A DNA stretch of 64,000 nt from Rugalucina vietnamica (Eukaryota; Mollusca; Bivalvia; Lucinida; Lucinidae). Positions 22,288 to 33,209 of the stretch are shown piece after piece; position 1 is the first letter of the stretch, and each line of letters starts with the position of its first letter. The position numbers and the translations under genes are program-made. The notes under the pieces were generated by a model. It worked only from the letters and a program-made list of their open reading frames with translations, searched no databases and was not told the origin of the DNA. Location: the NCBI GenBank assembly GCA_964017185.1, contig OZ024877.1, positions 258,501 to 322,500 of the forward strand, given 5' to 3'.

Positions 22288-23050
22288 ACCACTGCAGAAG
22301 CTGAGGGCGAGGCTAGGATCCTGTAAAATCGGTTTACAGACTTCAACGCTCGAAATAAATCTTTAACGGTCAAACTTCTCCAACAGGGCTATCGGTATCA
22401 TAAACTTCGAAAAACCTTTTCTAAATTTTATCGTAGACACTATGAATTGATTTCCAAATATAATGTTAGGTTAAAGACGCTTTTAAGTGAGGGTCTTTCG
22501 GAACCAGAATTTTATGGTGACTTGGTTTACAAATTTAAGAAACTTATAGGAAGTAATGATTTTTCTTTTCAGTTTAGAAAAATCATAACACGTTACAGAC
22601 GTATAGGTTATAGCTTGAATGTTATGCGACAGTCTGCATGCTTAGTTTTTAACCCAATCACGGTTGATAACTATGCTGCCTTCTTTAATTGCACGCCGGT
22701 GGGTCGGGCGTCAGACTCTATGATGGCCCCGACTTAAAGCTATTCATTTTAGTTGGTTGGGGCCGGAGCTTCTTGTCTGTTGCTTGGCCCACCGGGGTCC
22801 AACTGATGTTTTTCTTTAGCTCCGGAGTTAGTAAGTTATTTGGCGCCCAGGGATATCCATCGTCGGGCAGCTTACTGAATCTGTGAGTCCTGGTTTTTGA
22901 TTCATCAGGATGTTTATCATGATTTATTTGTTTGTTCTTGATGATTCATTTACTAGTTAGAGATTCACCACGAGGACCGAAGAACTAACTAAATGTTATG
23001 AACCACTGCAGAAGCTGAGGGTGAGGTTACGGCCGTGTAAAATCGATTTA
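22288..23050 (+). mobile_element. PLE copy, rearranged
   Basis: A 49-bp piece of the 3' region (22288-22335) is joined directly to an RT fragment starting at the codons for TDFNAR. The copy then continues to the pre-tail segment and stops at 'aaaatcgattt', lacking the last roughly 310 bp. The order 3'-piece then RT suggests a tandem junction. Confidence 0.78.
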
Positions 23051-23052
23051 AA

Positions 23053-23400
23053 AAGGTACAAGTAGGCAAAGATCAGGAAAAGGCGCAATCAGAAAAAGAT
23101 TCCCACTCCAAAAACCGAGGTGGGAAAAAACCAAACTAACAATCAGGTACTTATACCATGAAACATATCGTAAGCCGAATGAGCAGCTATTTTCCCAATA
23201 GGTGGCCACTCAGTTACCTTAACTTAACTAAAAATATGAAAACATACATAAGGCGCCAACAGCACAAAAAATTTTAAACACCAAGACATAAAACAAAAAG
23301 AACCACTACAGAAGTATCGACTTGGAACGATCAGTAACACAAAGTTACTGGCGGGCTTAAACCGGTTTTACAGGTACCTAACCTCACCCTCAGCTTCTGC
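23053..23400 (-). mobile_element. PLE 3' region, reverse
   Basis: It begins at the common 3' end only 2 bp after the preceding forward copy and breaks at 'cttctgcagt', where a forward copy starts. Confidence 0.85.
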
Positions 23401-23401
23401 A

Positions 23402-23712
23402 GTAACCCGCCAGTAACTTTGTGTTACTGATCGTTCCAAGTCGATACTTCTGTGGTGGTTCTTTTTGTTTTATGTCTTGGTGTTTAAAATATTTTTGTAC
23501 TGTTGGCGCCGTATGTATGTTTACATATTTTTTAGTTAAGTTAAGGTAACTGAGTGGCCACCTATTGGGAAAATAGCTGCTCATTCGGCTTACGAAATGT
23601 TTTCATGGTATAAGTACCTGATTGTTAGTTTGGTTTTTTCCCACCTTGGTTTTTGGAGTGGGATTCTTTTTCTGATTGCGCCTTTTCCTGATCTTTGCCT
23701 ACTTGAACTTTT
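23402..23712 (+). mobile_element. PLE terminal module
   Basis: This is the 310-bp module 'cccgccagtaac...cctacttg', forward, followed at once by another copy of the same module. Confidence 0.85.
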
Positions 23713-23716
23713 TTTT

Positions 23717-24029
23717 AAGCCCGCCAGTAACTTTGTGTTACTGATCTTTCCAAGGCGATACTTCTGTGGTGGTTCTTTTTGTTTTATGTCTTGGTGTTTA
23801 AATTTTTTTTGTGCTGTTGGCGCCTCATGTATGTTTTCATATTTTTAATTAAGTTAAGATAACTGAGTGGCCACCTATTGGGAAAATAGCTGCTCATTCG
23901 GCTTACGATATGTTTCATGGTATAAATGCCTGATTGTTAGTTTGTTTTTTTCCCACCTTGGTTTTTGGAGTGGGAATCTCTTTCTGGTTGCGCCTTTTCC
24001 TGATCTTTGCCTACTTGTACCTTTTTGTA
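23717..24029 (+). mobile_element. PLE terminal module, tandem copy
   Basis: This second forward 310-bp module lies head-to-tail with the one before it. Confidence 0.85.
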
Positions 24030-24063
24030 TCGCCTTGCGGTACAAGCCGGCTTTTACAGCGAC

Positions 24064-24153
24064 GCAATAGAGTGTTGGATTAGCACGCAGGAGACCCTGG
24101 TTCGATCCTCGGCCGGGGCGAAAATATTATTAGCATCTTTTTCACCTGTTACA
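24064..24153 (+). repeat. tRNA-like segment between two PLE copies
   Basis: This is the second copy of the tRNA-like stretch with box B GGTTCGATCC. It ends 'cacctgttaca' immediately before an inverted PLE copy. Confidence 0.5.
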
Positions 24154-24154
24154 T

Positions 24155-25042
24155 AAAAAGGTACAAGTAGGCAAAGATCAGGAAAAGGCGCAATCAGAAA
24201 AAGATTCCCACTCCAAAAACCGAGGTGGGAAAAAACCAAACTAACAATCAGGTACTTATACCATGAAACAATCGTAAGCCGAATGGGCAGCTATTTTCCC
24301 AACAGGTGGCCACTCAGTTACCCTAACTTAACTAAAAATATGAACACATACATAAGGCGCCAACAGCACAAAAAACCCCTAAACACAAAGACATAAAACA
24401 AAAAGAACCACCACAGAAGTATCGACTTGGAACGATCAGTAACACAAAGTTACTGGCGGGCTTAAACCGGTTTTAGATGGCCATAACCTCACCCTCAGCT
24501 TCTGCAGTGGTTCATAACATTTAGTTAGTTATTCGGTTCTCGTGGTGAATCTCTAACTAGTCAATGAATCATCAAGAACAAACAAATAAATCATGATAAA
24601 CATCCTGATGAATCAAAAACCAGGACTCACAGACTGAGTAAGCTGCCCGACGATGGAGATCCCTGGGCGCCGAATAACCTACTAACTCCGGAGCAAAAGA
24701 AAAACACCAGTTGGACCCCGGTGGGCCAAGCAACAGACAAGAAGCTCCGGCCCCAACCAACTAAAATGAATAGCTTTATGTCGGGGCCATCATAGAGTCT
24801 GACGCCCGACCCACCGGCGTGCAATTAAAGAAGGCAGCATAGTTATCAACCGTGATTGGGTTAAAAACTAAGCATGCAGACTGTCGCATAACATTCAAGT
24901 TATAACCTATACGTTTGTAACGTGTTATGATTTTTCTGAACTGAAAAGAAAAATCATTAATTCCTTTAAGATTCTTAAATTTGTAAACCAAGTCACCATA
25001 AAATTCAGGTTCCGAAAGGCCCTCACTTAAAAGCGTCTTTAA
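24155..25042 (-). mobile_element. PLE copy with C-terminal RT fragment, reverse
   Basis: It covers the 3' region and the last roughly 240 bp of the RT frame. It ends at 'aaaagcgtcttt', where the forward 25-kb copy begins, making a large inverted pair. Confidence 0.85.
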
Positions 25043-25046
25043 CTAT

Positions 25047-26665
25047 GGTTCACTTTATTTGGCATGTAATGACAGAAAGGCTTTTTTCACTTCCTCTGAC
25101 CAAAGTCGGTATACACTTTGGTCATGTCAGAATGTATGCGACGCCTTATCCTATCTCCTTGATAATATTTATATTAGATTTGGGACCAAGTTATACAGAC
25201 AAATTGTTGGAATTCCGATGGGTACAAATTGCGCACCTCTCGTAGCTGATTTATTTTTATACTGCTACGAAAGAGATTTCATGGATTCTCTTAACCATGA
25301 TAATCAAGCTGATGTTATCGAGGCTTTTAATTCCACATCTAGGTACCTCGATGACCTATTGAACATTGACAACCCTTATTTTGAAGGTATGGTCAATCAA
25401 ATTTATCCACCTGAACTTCAGTTGAACAAAGCCAATATCTCAGATACTGAAGCCCCCTTTCTAGATCTACATCTTTCTGTTTCAAATGGATTTGTTTCTT
25501 CTAAAATTTATGATAAGCGCGATGACTTTGATTTCGATATAGTAAATTTTCCTTTTTTGGATGGTGACGTTCCTCGTCGTGCTTCTTATGGTGTATACAT
25601 TTCGCAACTTATTAGGTTTGCTAGAGTCTGCAATCATGTTACAGACTTCAACGCTCGAAATAAATGTTTAACGGCAAAACTTCTCCAACAGGGCTATCGG
25701 TATCATAAACTTCGAAAAACATTTTCTAAATTTTATCGTAGACACTATGAATTGATTTCCAAATATAATGTTGGGTTAAAGACGCTTTTAAGTGAGGGCC
25801 TTTCGGAACCTGAATTTTATGGTGACTTGGTTTACAAATTTAAGAAAATTAAAGGAATTAATGATTTTTCTTTTCAGTTCAGAAAGATCATAACACGTTA
25901 CAAACGTATAGGTTATAACTTGAATGTTATGCGACAGTCTGCATGCTTAGTTTTTAACCCAATCATGGTTGATAACTATGCTGCCTTCTTTAATTGCACG
26001 CCGGTGGGTCGGGCGTCAGACTCTATGATGGCCCCGACATAAAGCTATTCATTTTAGTTGGTTGGGGCCGGAGCTTCTTGTCTGTTGCTTGGCCCACCGG
26101 GGTCCAACTGGTGTTTTTCTTTTGCTCCGGAGTTAGTAGGTTATTCGGCGCCCAGGGATCTCCATCGTCGGGCAGCTTACTCAGTCTGTGAGTCCTGATT
26201 TTTGATTCATCAGGATGTTTATCATGATTTATTTGTTTGTTCTTGATGATTCATTGACTAGTTAGAGATTCACCACGAGGACCGAATAACTAACTAAATG
26301 TTATGAACCACTGCAGAAGCTGAGGGTGAGGTTATGGCCATGTAAAACCGGTTTAAGCCCGCCAGTAACTTTGTGTTACTGATCGTTCCAAGTCGATACT
26401 TCTGTGGTGGTTCTTTTTGTTTTATGTCTTGGTGTTTAAAAAAAATTTTTTGTGCTGTTGGCGCCTTATGTATGTTTTCATATTTTTAGTTAAGTTAAGG
26501 TAACTGAGTGGCCGCCTATTGGGAAAATAGCTGCCCATTCGGCTTACGAATGTTTCATGGTATAAGTACCTGATTGTTAGTTTGGTTTTTTTCCCACCTC
26601 GGTTTTTGGAGTGGGAATCTTTTTCTGATTGCGCCTTTTCCTGATCTTTGCCTACTTGTACCTTT
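25047..26665 (+). mobile_element. PLE copy: RT fragment with complete 3' region
   Basis: The RT frame is followed by a roughly 620-bp 3' region: a stretch ending 'gtaaaaccggttt', a hairpin CAGTAAC-TTTGT-GTTACTG, and the family 3' end 'tttgcctacttgtacctttt'. It abuts inverted copies on both sides. Confidence 0.85.
25059..26042 (+). CDS. Penelope-like reverse transcriptase, 5'-truncated copy
   Basis: A 327-residue open frame holds most of the reverse transcriptase. It has a segment FTSSDQSRYTLWSCQN, then the GIPMGTNCAPLVADLF box, then the RYLDDLLN catalytic box with both aspartates. APFLDLHLS and a C-terminal domain rich in Arg/Lys/Tyr follow (SKIYDKRDDFDFDIVNFPF, FARVCNHVTDFNARNKC). The order of boxes (G-x-P-M-G, YxDD, PFLD) is that of Penelope-like elements; assignment to the naiad branch is inference. 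The N-terminal part, including any GIY-YIG endonuclease, is missing. This is the longest copy in the window and has no stop in the retained part. Confidence 0.82.
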   Translation: MACNDRKAFFTSSDQSRYTLWSCQNVCDALSYLLDNIYIRFGTKLYRQIVGIPMGTNCAPLVADLFLYCYERDFMDSLNHDNQADVIEAFNSTSRYLDDLLNIDNPYFEGMVNQIYPPELQLNKANISDTEAPFLDLHLSVSNGFVSSKIYDKRDDFDFDIVNFPFLDGDVPRRASYGVYISQLIRFARVCNHVTDFNARNKCLTAKLLQQGYRYHKLRKTFSKFYRRHYELISKYNVGLKTLLSEGLSEPEFYGDLVYKFKKIKGINDFSFQFRKIITRYKRIGYNLNVMRQSACLVFNPIMVDNYAAFFNCTPVGRASDSMMAPT

Positions 26666-26666
26666 T

Positions 26667-26825
26667 TAACCCAACATTATATTTGGAAATCAATTCATAG
26701 TGTCTACGATAAAATTTAGAAAATGTTTTTCGAAGTTTATGATACCGATAGCCCTGTTGGAGAAGTTTTGCCGTTAAACATTTATTTCGAGCGTTGAAGT
26801 CTGTAACATGATTGCAGACTCTAGC
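26667..26825 (-). mobile_element. PLE internal RT fragment, reverse
   Basis: About 160 bp of RT coding sequence (from the ISKYNVG region back to FARVCN) is joined to the 3' end of the preceding copy. Confidence 0.8.
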
Positions 26826-26840
26826 AGGTATATAGGAGTC

Positions 26841-26886
26841 AGGTAGGTAGGTAGGTAGGTAGGTAGGTAGGTAGGTAGGTAGGTAT
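26841..26886 (+). repeat. (AGGT)n microsatellite
   Basis: About eleven tandem AGGT units next to a PLE break and LINE fragment. Confidence 0.9.
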
Positions 26887-27720
26887 GGATGCAGTGGATG
26901 ACCGTAACATCTTTAGTGTCTTATCACGCTCTGCATGTTCCACAACACATTGCTGTATCGCTTTCCGAACCATTGAATCAGATGATTTCTTCCGCCCCAT
27001 CTACCAAAACAGTCTTTGCTATCTGGACTAGGCATATCCAGACACACAGAATTTATTTTGGAATAACCTTTTCCTATATGAATTGCTGGCCACATCTGAA
27101 GAGCTCCATCTACCCTTTCTTAGGTTTTGTTTAGAGACCTGTAAACTCCTAGAAGGACTGTCAACCAAAACTAATGAGTGTTCCGCCTGTCCAGCTAGAT
27201 TTTTGTGTAGAGAACTAGCAAACTCCTAGATGGGTTGCCTTCCAAGGCTAACAAGCCATTTCTGCACCGCATGACAACAGGTAGTACTGATTACATGTTA
27301 CAGTAGCAGTAAATCTGACCTGACGTTTAAAGAAAGTCTTCTATGGAGAACTACAAGAGGGAAAGCGCTCTCAAGGTGGCCAGAAGAAACGCTACAAAGA
27401 CACCCTAAAAGCCTCTCTGAAGGATTTCGACATACCAATGGGGTCTTGGTACAGACTGAACATGAGCGATGAAAGTGACGAGGTCTCATCAACAAAGGAG
27501 CAGCTCTCTATGAAAAAAGAGAACCTGTGAAGCTGAAAGAAAGCGCAGAGAACGCAAAGTCAATACCCAATACCAATGGGCCACCAGCTGAGTCCATGAC
27601 ATTGACTTGCTCTACTTGAAACCGACAGCTTAGAGCTAGAATTGGCCTATTCAGCCATCAAAAAACTCATCAACACACACGAAAAGGAGAACGGACAATC
27701 GAATTATATTGCAATGCAAA
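26884..27720 (+). pseudogene. Decayed fragments of the APE-type LINE
   Basis: 26884-27310 matches the complement orientation of the 5' region, as at 55120-55550. 27335-27715 matches the C-terminal coding part in forward orientation (VFYGELQEGKRSQGGQKKRY) with frameshifts. The two pieces are therefore in opposite orientation: an inverted rearrangement. Confidence 0.7.
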
Positions 27721-28030
27721 GGTCTGAAGGGTAAAGCCAGAAAACCTACAGAAGACTAGGTGTTGAAGAAATAGTCACTCCAAGGCATTTCAGTTTCCAT
27801 CTGCTAGTATAGAGGCCTATAAATGTAATTTCTTTCCTCAGACTATCAGGGACTGGAATGACTTCCCTGACTCTCTGTTTTCTTCTGCTGAAATGTCAAA
27901 TGATTGTGTGTCCAAGTTCGCTTCACTCGTGCGTTCTAGGGACTAATTTCTCCCCCATCCGAACCCTTGGTGAAGTGGTGTCATTTGGCGTGTCACCAGT
28001 GAACTATTCGGATTCAGATTCAGATTCAGG
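27720..28030 (+). pseudogene. 3' fragment of the jockey/CR1-like LINE, nested
   Basis: A diverged copy of the same C-terminus and 'attcagattcag' tail. It is inserted in the 3' end of a fragment of the other LINE, whose last bases resume at about 28032-28068. Confidence 0.7.
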
Positions 28031-28398
28031 AAATAATGGTCTTTCTCATTAGTGAGAGACGAACGACCATGTAGGTAGGTAGGTAAGTAGGATAGGGGAT
28101 TTTTTTTCCCTCAGATATCGAGTCGATCAATTTATGATCATCACCTCAGGTGTGGGGTTGGCGGCTAAATTTTGAATTTAGCAAAATGGGGGTGAACGTT
28201 CGGGATGGGCTATTAAAACTATTTACAAGAAGCTGAACAGAGGTATACTAAAACGTATACTAAAACGTATACCTCTGAATCCCTGATCTAAATAAGAGCC
28301 TTGAATTCTTCAGCAGTCTTTGAAGAGACCACTGAACATATCGTCGACGCTACTCCTGTTCCTCCGTCGCCTGCAGGCCCATCTGCACTTTCTCTACC

Positions 28399-29937
28399 TT
28401 TTTTAGCTCACCTGAGCCGTCAGGCTCACAAGGTGAGCTTATAGTATACCCATGCTCCGTCGTCCGTCCGTCCGTCGTCCGTCGTCCGTCGTCCACCATT
28501 TTCAAAGATCTTCTCCTCTGAAACCGCTTGGCCAATCAAAGCCAAATTTTACATGAAACATCTATGGGAAGGGGGAACCAATGTGTATATAAATAATCCA
28601 GGTCACATGACCAAGATGGCCGCCATGCCCATATATGGTAAAAACCCTTCAAAAATCTTCTTCTCCGGAACCACTGGACTGATTTCAACCAAACTTGGCA
28701 TGAAGCATTAATGGCTCAAGCACTACAATGCGTATATAAATCATGACCCTATGATGACCTTGACCTATTTTACGGCAAGGTCAACATAGGTCGCGAATGC
28801 ATTTGAATGGGAAAAATTGTTAAATTGTCATTTAAAGGAAAAATCTTGCAGAAAATGAGCAGTAGGACTGAATATTAATGATTCTGAAAAAAATTGGGCA
28901 CCAGGGGCTCATCCGCCCCCACCCCGGGGCAATATACATGTATATCTCCATAATATTCAAACATCTTCTCCTCTGAAACCGCTTGGCCAACCAAAGCGAA
29001 ATTTTATGTGAAGCATCAATAGGAAGGGGTAACAAATATGTATATAAAAAATCCAGGTCACATGACCAAGATGGCCGCCATGCCCATATATGGTAAAAAC
29101 CGTTCAAAAATCTTCTTCTCCAGAACCGGTTGACCGATTTCAACGAAACTTGGCACGAAGCATTGATGGCTCAAGCACTACAATGTATATATAAATCATG
29201 ACCCTGTGATGACCTTGACCTATTTTACGGGAAGGTCAACATAGGTCACCAATGCATTTGAATGGGGAAAACTTTTAAAATGTCATTTAAAGTGAAAGTC
29301 TTGCAGGAAATGGGCAGTAGGACTGGATATTAATGATTCTGAAAAAAAAATTGGACCCCAGGGGCTCATGTGCCCCCACCCCGGGGCAATATACATGTAT
29401 ATTTCCATAATATTCAAACGTCTTCTCCTCTGAAACCGCTTGGCCAAACAAAGCCAAATTTTAAGTGAAGCATCTATAGAATAGGGGAATCAATGTGTAT
29501 ATAAATAATCCAGGTCACATGACCAAGATGGCCGCCATGCCCATATATGGTAAAAACCCATCAAAAATCATCTTCTCTGAAACCAATAGACTGATTTCAA
29601 GGAAACTTGGCGTGAGGCATCGATGGCTAAAGTACTCCAATGTATATATAAATCATGACCCTGTGATGACCTTGACCAAGTTTATGGCAAGGTCAACATG
29701 GGTTGCCTGTGCATCTGAATTGGGAAAACTTTTAAAATGTCATTTGAAGGAAAAAGCCAACAGGAAATTGCAAATAATTGGCAAATGGACAGAATATTGA
29801 AGATTCTGAAAAAAGAAAATGGCCCAAGGGCTTATCTGCCCCTGCACTGGAGTTAAATACCATAATATTCAAACATGTTTATTGGTATATGCAGCTGATC
29901 TCAGGTGAGCGTTTACAGGACCATTGGTCCTCTGGTT
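28399..29937 (+). mobile_element. Hairpin-ended element with three about 460-bp tandem cores
   Basis: The left hairpin is 'agctcacctgagcc' against 'ggctcacaaggtgagct', followed by a (CCGT)n-like tract. Three core units of about 460 bp follow, and a right end 'caggtgagcgtttacaggac' with palindrome GGACCATTGGTCC. Each core has 'ggtcacatgaccaagatgg' and 'gatgaccttgacc'. The plan (left end, variable tandem cores, right hairpin) recalls the Pearl/Helitron-like elements of bivalves. That comparison is from memory. Confidence 0.7.
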
Positions 29938-30120
29938 TGTCTCAGTTTCATTATAGGGATGCCAAATAGGATCAAATAGGAGCTGCATACTCGAGCTGGG
30001 GACGAACCAATGTTTTGTATGCAACTTCCTTTGTATGCCGATGTGCAAGAGCCAAATGGTGGGTGGGTGAGCATGTTTTTCCACTGAAGGGGTTTGCTGT
30101 GGCTTGGGTCGGTTGAACGT

Positions 30121-30326
30121 TACACACCTGTTTTCATATTTTTAGTTAAGTTTGGATAACTGAGTGGCCGCCTATTGGAAAATAGCTGTTCACTCGACTT
30201 ACGATATGTTTTCTTAGTAAAAGTACGTAATTGTTAATTTAGTTTTTTCCCACCTCAGTTTTTAGAGTGGGAATTTCTTACTAATTGTGCCATTTCTTGA
30301 TCATTGTCTACTTTTACCTTTTTACT
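30121..30326 (+). mobile_element. Old PLE 3' tail
   Basis: A diverged terminal part of the family, ending 'cttttaccttttt'. Confidence 0.75.
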
Positions 30327-31574
30327 AACTCTTAATCATGGAACTTCCTTTACACATGTTCTATACACCTGTTCTAAACTATTCTGATTCTGATTCTATC
30401 AGGTGCGCTGATAGGTCAGCGGCGGAACTCCTCCAAATTGAAATGGATCGAAATGACTCTAAAGCCCAACAATTACCGGCAGTACCGGACATTATCACCA
30501 CCGGTTTGGCCCACCGGTTTCGCAACGGACAGAACCGTGGAAAATATAAATTCATTTATTTTTTATCATGTATGAATACTTTCAATTTAGGCAGTGGCTA
30601 GGGATACGGTACCGTATCTTTAGCCTGTGGGCTAGGGATACGGTACCGTATCCCTAGCCTGGCGGCTAGAGATACGGTACCGTATCTGTAGCCTATATAT
30701 CGGAAATGGCTAAAGGTACGGTATAGATTAAAATCGATAATGTAATATTTTCAGGTGAGGTTTAAGTTGAATCATTGCAAGTATCCTAAATGGCTAAAGG
30801 TGCGGAAGACTGGAGGTAAAGATTTAAGAAAACAATGTTAATGTATAAAGTCTAGAGATTTCAATTTTGTTTCTTACCCCGTGGAACGAAATTTTGAATT
30901 GTTATATTTGAGTGTGTTTTTCTGCAATATTACCACAGTGTATTTATGGATACATTTATGGATATTATCTACAATTATTTGACCGACATCAAAGGATATA
31001 AAACCAACTCGCAGTATGAAAGTTTCTAACGATGCGTGAAGATAATAATAAGATAATATTATCCTCGATTAGTTGCTTAACCACCAATACGATGTCCGCG
31101 CCTCAATGTGCGAACAACAATCAAAACAGTAATGAAGTGTTGATTTATTTTGTCCTACCGCTAAACACCTGAAGTAAGACATTGGCATTGTTTAATTTGC
31201 CAATCATTATTCGGCGAATGCTTTTAACTTTTGTTATGGTTAAGTAAGTAACTGCAAAATAAAACAATTAAGCTATTACTCAATTCAATCGTCGTACAAT
31301 TGCAAAACATGCATGCAAATCTTGATTCATACCGTCAGAATGGCTCGTATACTTCACATCGGGCAAAAAGTTGAAAACTTTCAAGCATTTGAAAGTGCTA
31401 TTGAGCGCTAGCGTTCAGTTCTATAAGAGAGATAATGATTCTAGAAGTGTAGAAAAGGCGCACGTGCGTATTTCGTACCAGTTGAACGAAAGACTAAAAT
31501 ACTGTGAGGTTACATTCAGGTGTATTCACGGCGAAAAGAACTTAGTGTCGAGGGACAGGAGTGGTAGAATAAAG

Positions 31575-31585
31575 GTATCTATCTC

Positions 31586-31630
<45 letters not shown>

Positions 31631-31644
31631 GGTAGAATAAAGGG

Positions 31645-31700
<56 letters not shown>
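31575..31700 (+). repeat. Two (TATC)n arrays inside the long-TIR element
   Basis: Arrays at about 31575-31630 and 31645-31700 are each preceded by 'ggtagaataaa(g)ggtatc', so the flank was duplicated together with the microsatellite. Confidence 0.9.
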
Positions 31701-32161
31701 AACTTGGGTTACATACATGCAAAACATCAAAGCGCTGCACATACATGTGATGAGTTTGAATGAGGAATCAGGGAGATTTTTCTTCCATTTCAGGGAGATT
31801 TTTGAAAAATGTATAGAATATATAGGAAAATTCCTGATTCATTTCAGGGAGATTTTGAATTTTTGTTAAAAAGTGGTACATTTTAGAAGAAATTTCATCA
31901 ATTTTACGACTCATTTCCTGGAGTCTCCCTGATGATGAGGGAGGTATCACATGTATGGCTGCAGATAAAGACATGGTGTAAATTTGAATTGCGGCTCTCC
32001 ACGTCAGTGCACGTACTTGAAATTTTTCCGTGATTTATGATATAATTTTACGCTTGGTTTACACGTTTTCTGCCGTTCTCGTGATTGTTCTTTATGCGCT
32101 TATTTTAAATTTTTAAATTGGAAATCATGTTGTGATTTTTTACTTAAGACGTCGATCGATC

Positions 32162-32165
<4 letters not shown>

Positions 32166-32194
<29 letters not shown>
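32166..32194 (+). repeat. Poly-T tract
   Basis: About 28 consecutive T inside the long-TIR element. Confidence 0.9.
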
Positions 32195-32195
<1 letters not shown>

Positions 32196-33093
32196 TAGAA
32201 ATGATCGAGATACATGAATGTTCATTTGTCCGCGGAGTTTTACATGCAATTTTCCATTAAAATTAGGTAATAAAATTGCCTTAAATGCAATCGAACTATA
32301 ACATTTTCATACCAGATCTAATGACCAAACTAGCCAAAGATACTCCAAAAATGTTTGAAAAACATGCAAACCGCTTTTTTAGTTGTTATATATGTGCATA
32401 ATTTCCCAAGCAATTAACAACAATTAACGCTAATACTGTTAAGATTATTGTGCATATGAAGAGCTTGTCCAGACCAACCATGAAATTGTGAGAAAAGTAA
32501 GACACCCGTAAATGTTTACTTTTATGATTCATTAGGATACTTGCAATGATTCAACTTAAAACTCACCTGAAAATATTATATTATCGATTTTTTTTATCTA
32601 TACCGTACCTTTAGCCATTTCCGATATATAGGCTACAGATACGGTACCGTATCTCTAGCCGCCAGGCTAGGGATACGGTACCGTATCCCTAGCCCACAGG
32701 CTAAAGATACGGTACCGTATCCCTAGCCACTGCCTTCAATTTATGTAGACTGTTCTCATGACAACAATTTATCTTAGTTGCAACCGTTCAAGACATTCTG
32801 GCAATATGAAAATCATTTCTTGTCATGAAAAGCAACTGACTTTTTGACCTTTTCAGATTCCATGTACACAAGTATTAGCTTTCAAAAAAAAATTACCATT
32901 ACCTTGAGACATACCTAGAGAAAATATACAGTTGAGAACAGTGCTGCCTGTAACGGCTGAGGATACAAGATACAAGGAATAAAAAAAAATAAATAAATAA
33001 AATAAAACAATTGTTACATTTATACTTTGAAGATTGTTGGCTGATATAAGTCTTACAAGTCAGCCATCAAAATGAATTTTTGATGACACTGGC

Positions 33094-33153
33094 TATCCGC
33101 ACGACGGTCGTGCGGATAACGCCGCTTATCGGCACGACCGTCCTGCGGATAAG
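33094..33153. promoter_or_regulatory. Double palindrome upstream of the MYND gene
   Basis: Bases 33094-33118 form a perfect 12+1+12 palindrome (arm TATCCGCACGAC). Bases 33125-33153 form a second, imperfect one (CTTATCGGCACGAC against CCTGCGGATAAG). Both share the word TATC(C/G)GCACGAC. The pair ends 57 bp before the MYND-gene ATG. A regulatory role is inferred only from symmetry and position; small degenerate relatives occur near 14430-14465 and 34305-34380. Confidence 0.4.
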
Positions 33154-33209
33154 TGGTCGTTGAAGATGGCGGACGCACATTCTTAGGGGGGATTTGGATT
33201 TAATAAAAT

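Larger units (their letters stand above)
30590..32734. mobile_element. 2145-bp long-TIR element with 9-bp target duplications (MULE-like)
   Basis: Inverted ends of about 200 bp (30590-30790 and 32530-32734) start GGCAGTGGCTAGGGATACGG. They are flanked by a perfect 9-bp duplication TTCAATTTA at 30581-30589 and 32735-32743. Each end holds three GATACGGTACCGTATC palindromes in tandem. Nine-bp duplications with long TIRs fit the Mutator (MULE) superfamily. The interior has no transposase-like frame, so it is non-autonomous. It carries (TATC)n arrays and a poly-T tract. Confidence 0.82.

Noticed and set aside
22689-22886. 65-residue frames beginning MHAGGSGVRLYDGPD after each RT fragment
   Set aside because: They lie in the PLE 3' non-coding region, overlap the end of RT in another frame and show no coding features. 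They repeat only because the element repeats.
21267-26665. Hammerhead ribozymes, sometimes found in Penelope-like elements
   Set aside because: CTGATGA words were looked for by eye on the plus strand. None of those checked near the PLE copies is followed by a GAAA strand with fitting stems.
28399-29937. Regular repeats considered as a CRISPR array
   Set aside because: Units are about 460 bp with no short repeat/spacer pattern, in an animal genome.
30338-30601. 87-residue frame before the long-TIR element
   Set aside because: It has no domain, no splice context and simple-repeat content (gattctgattct). It is probably chance.
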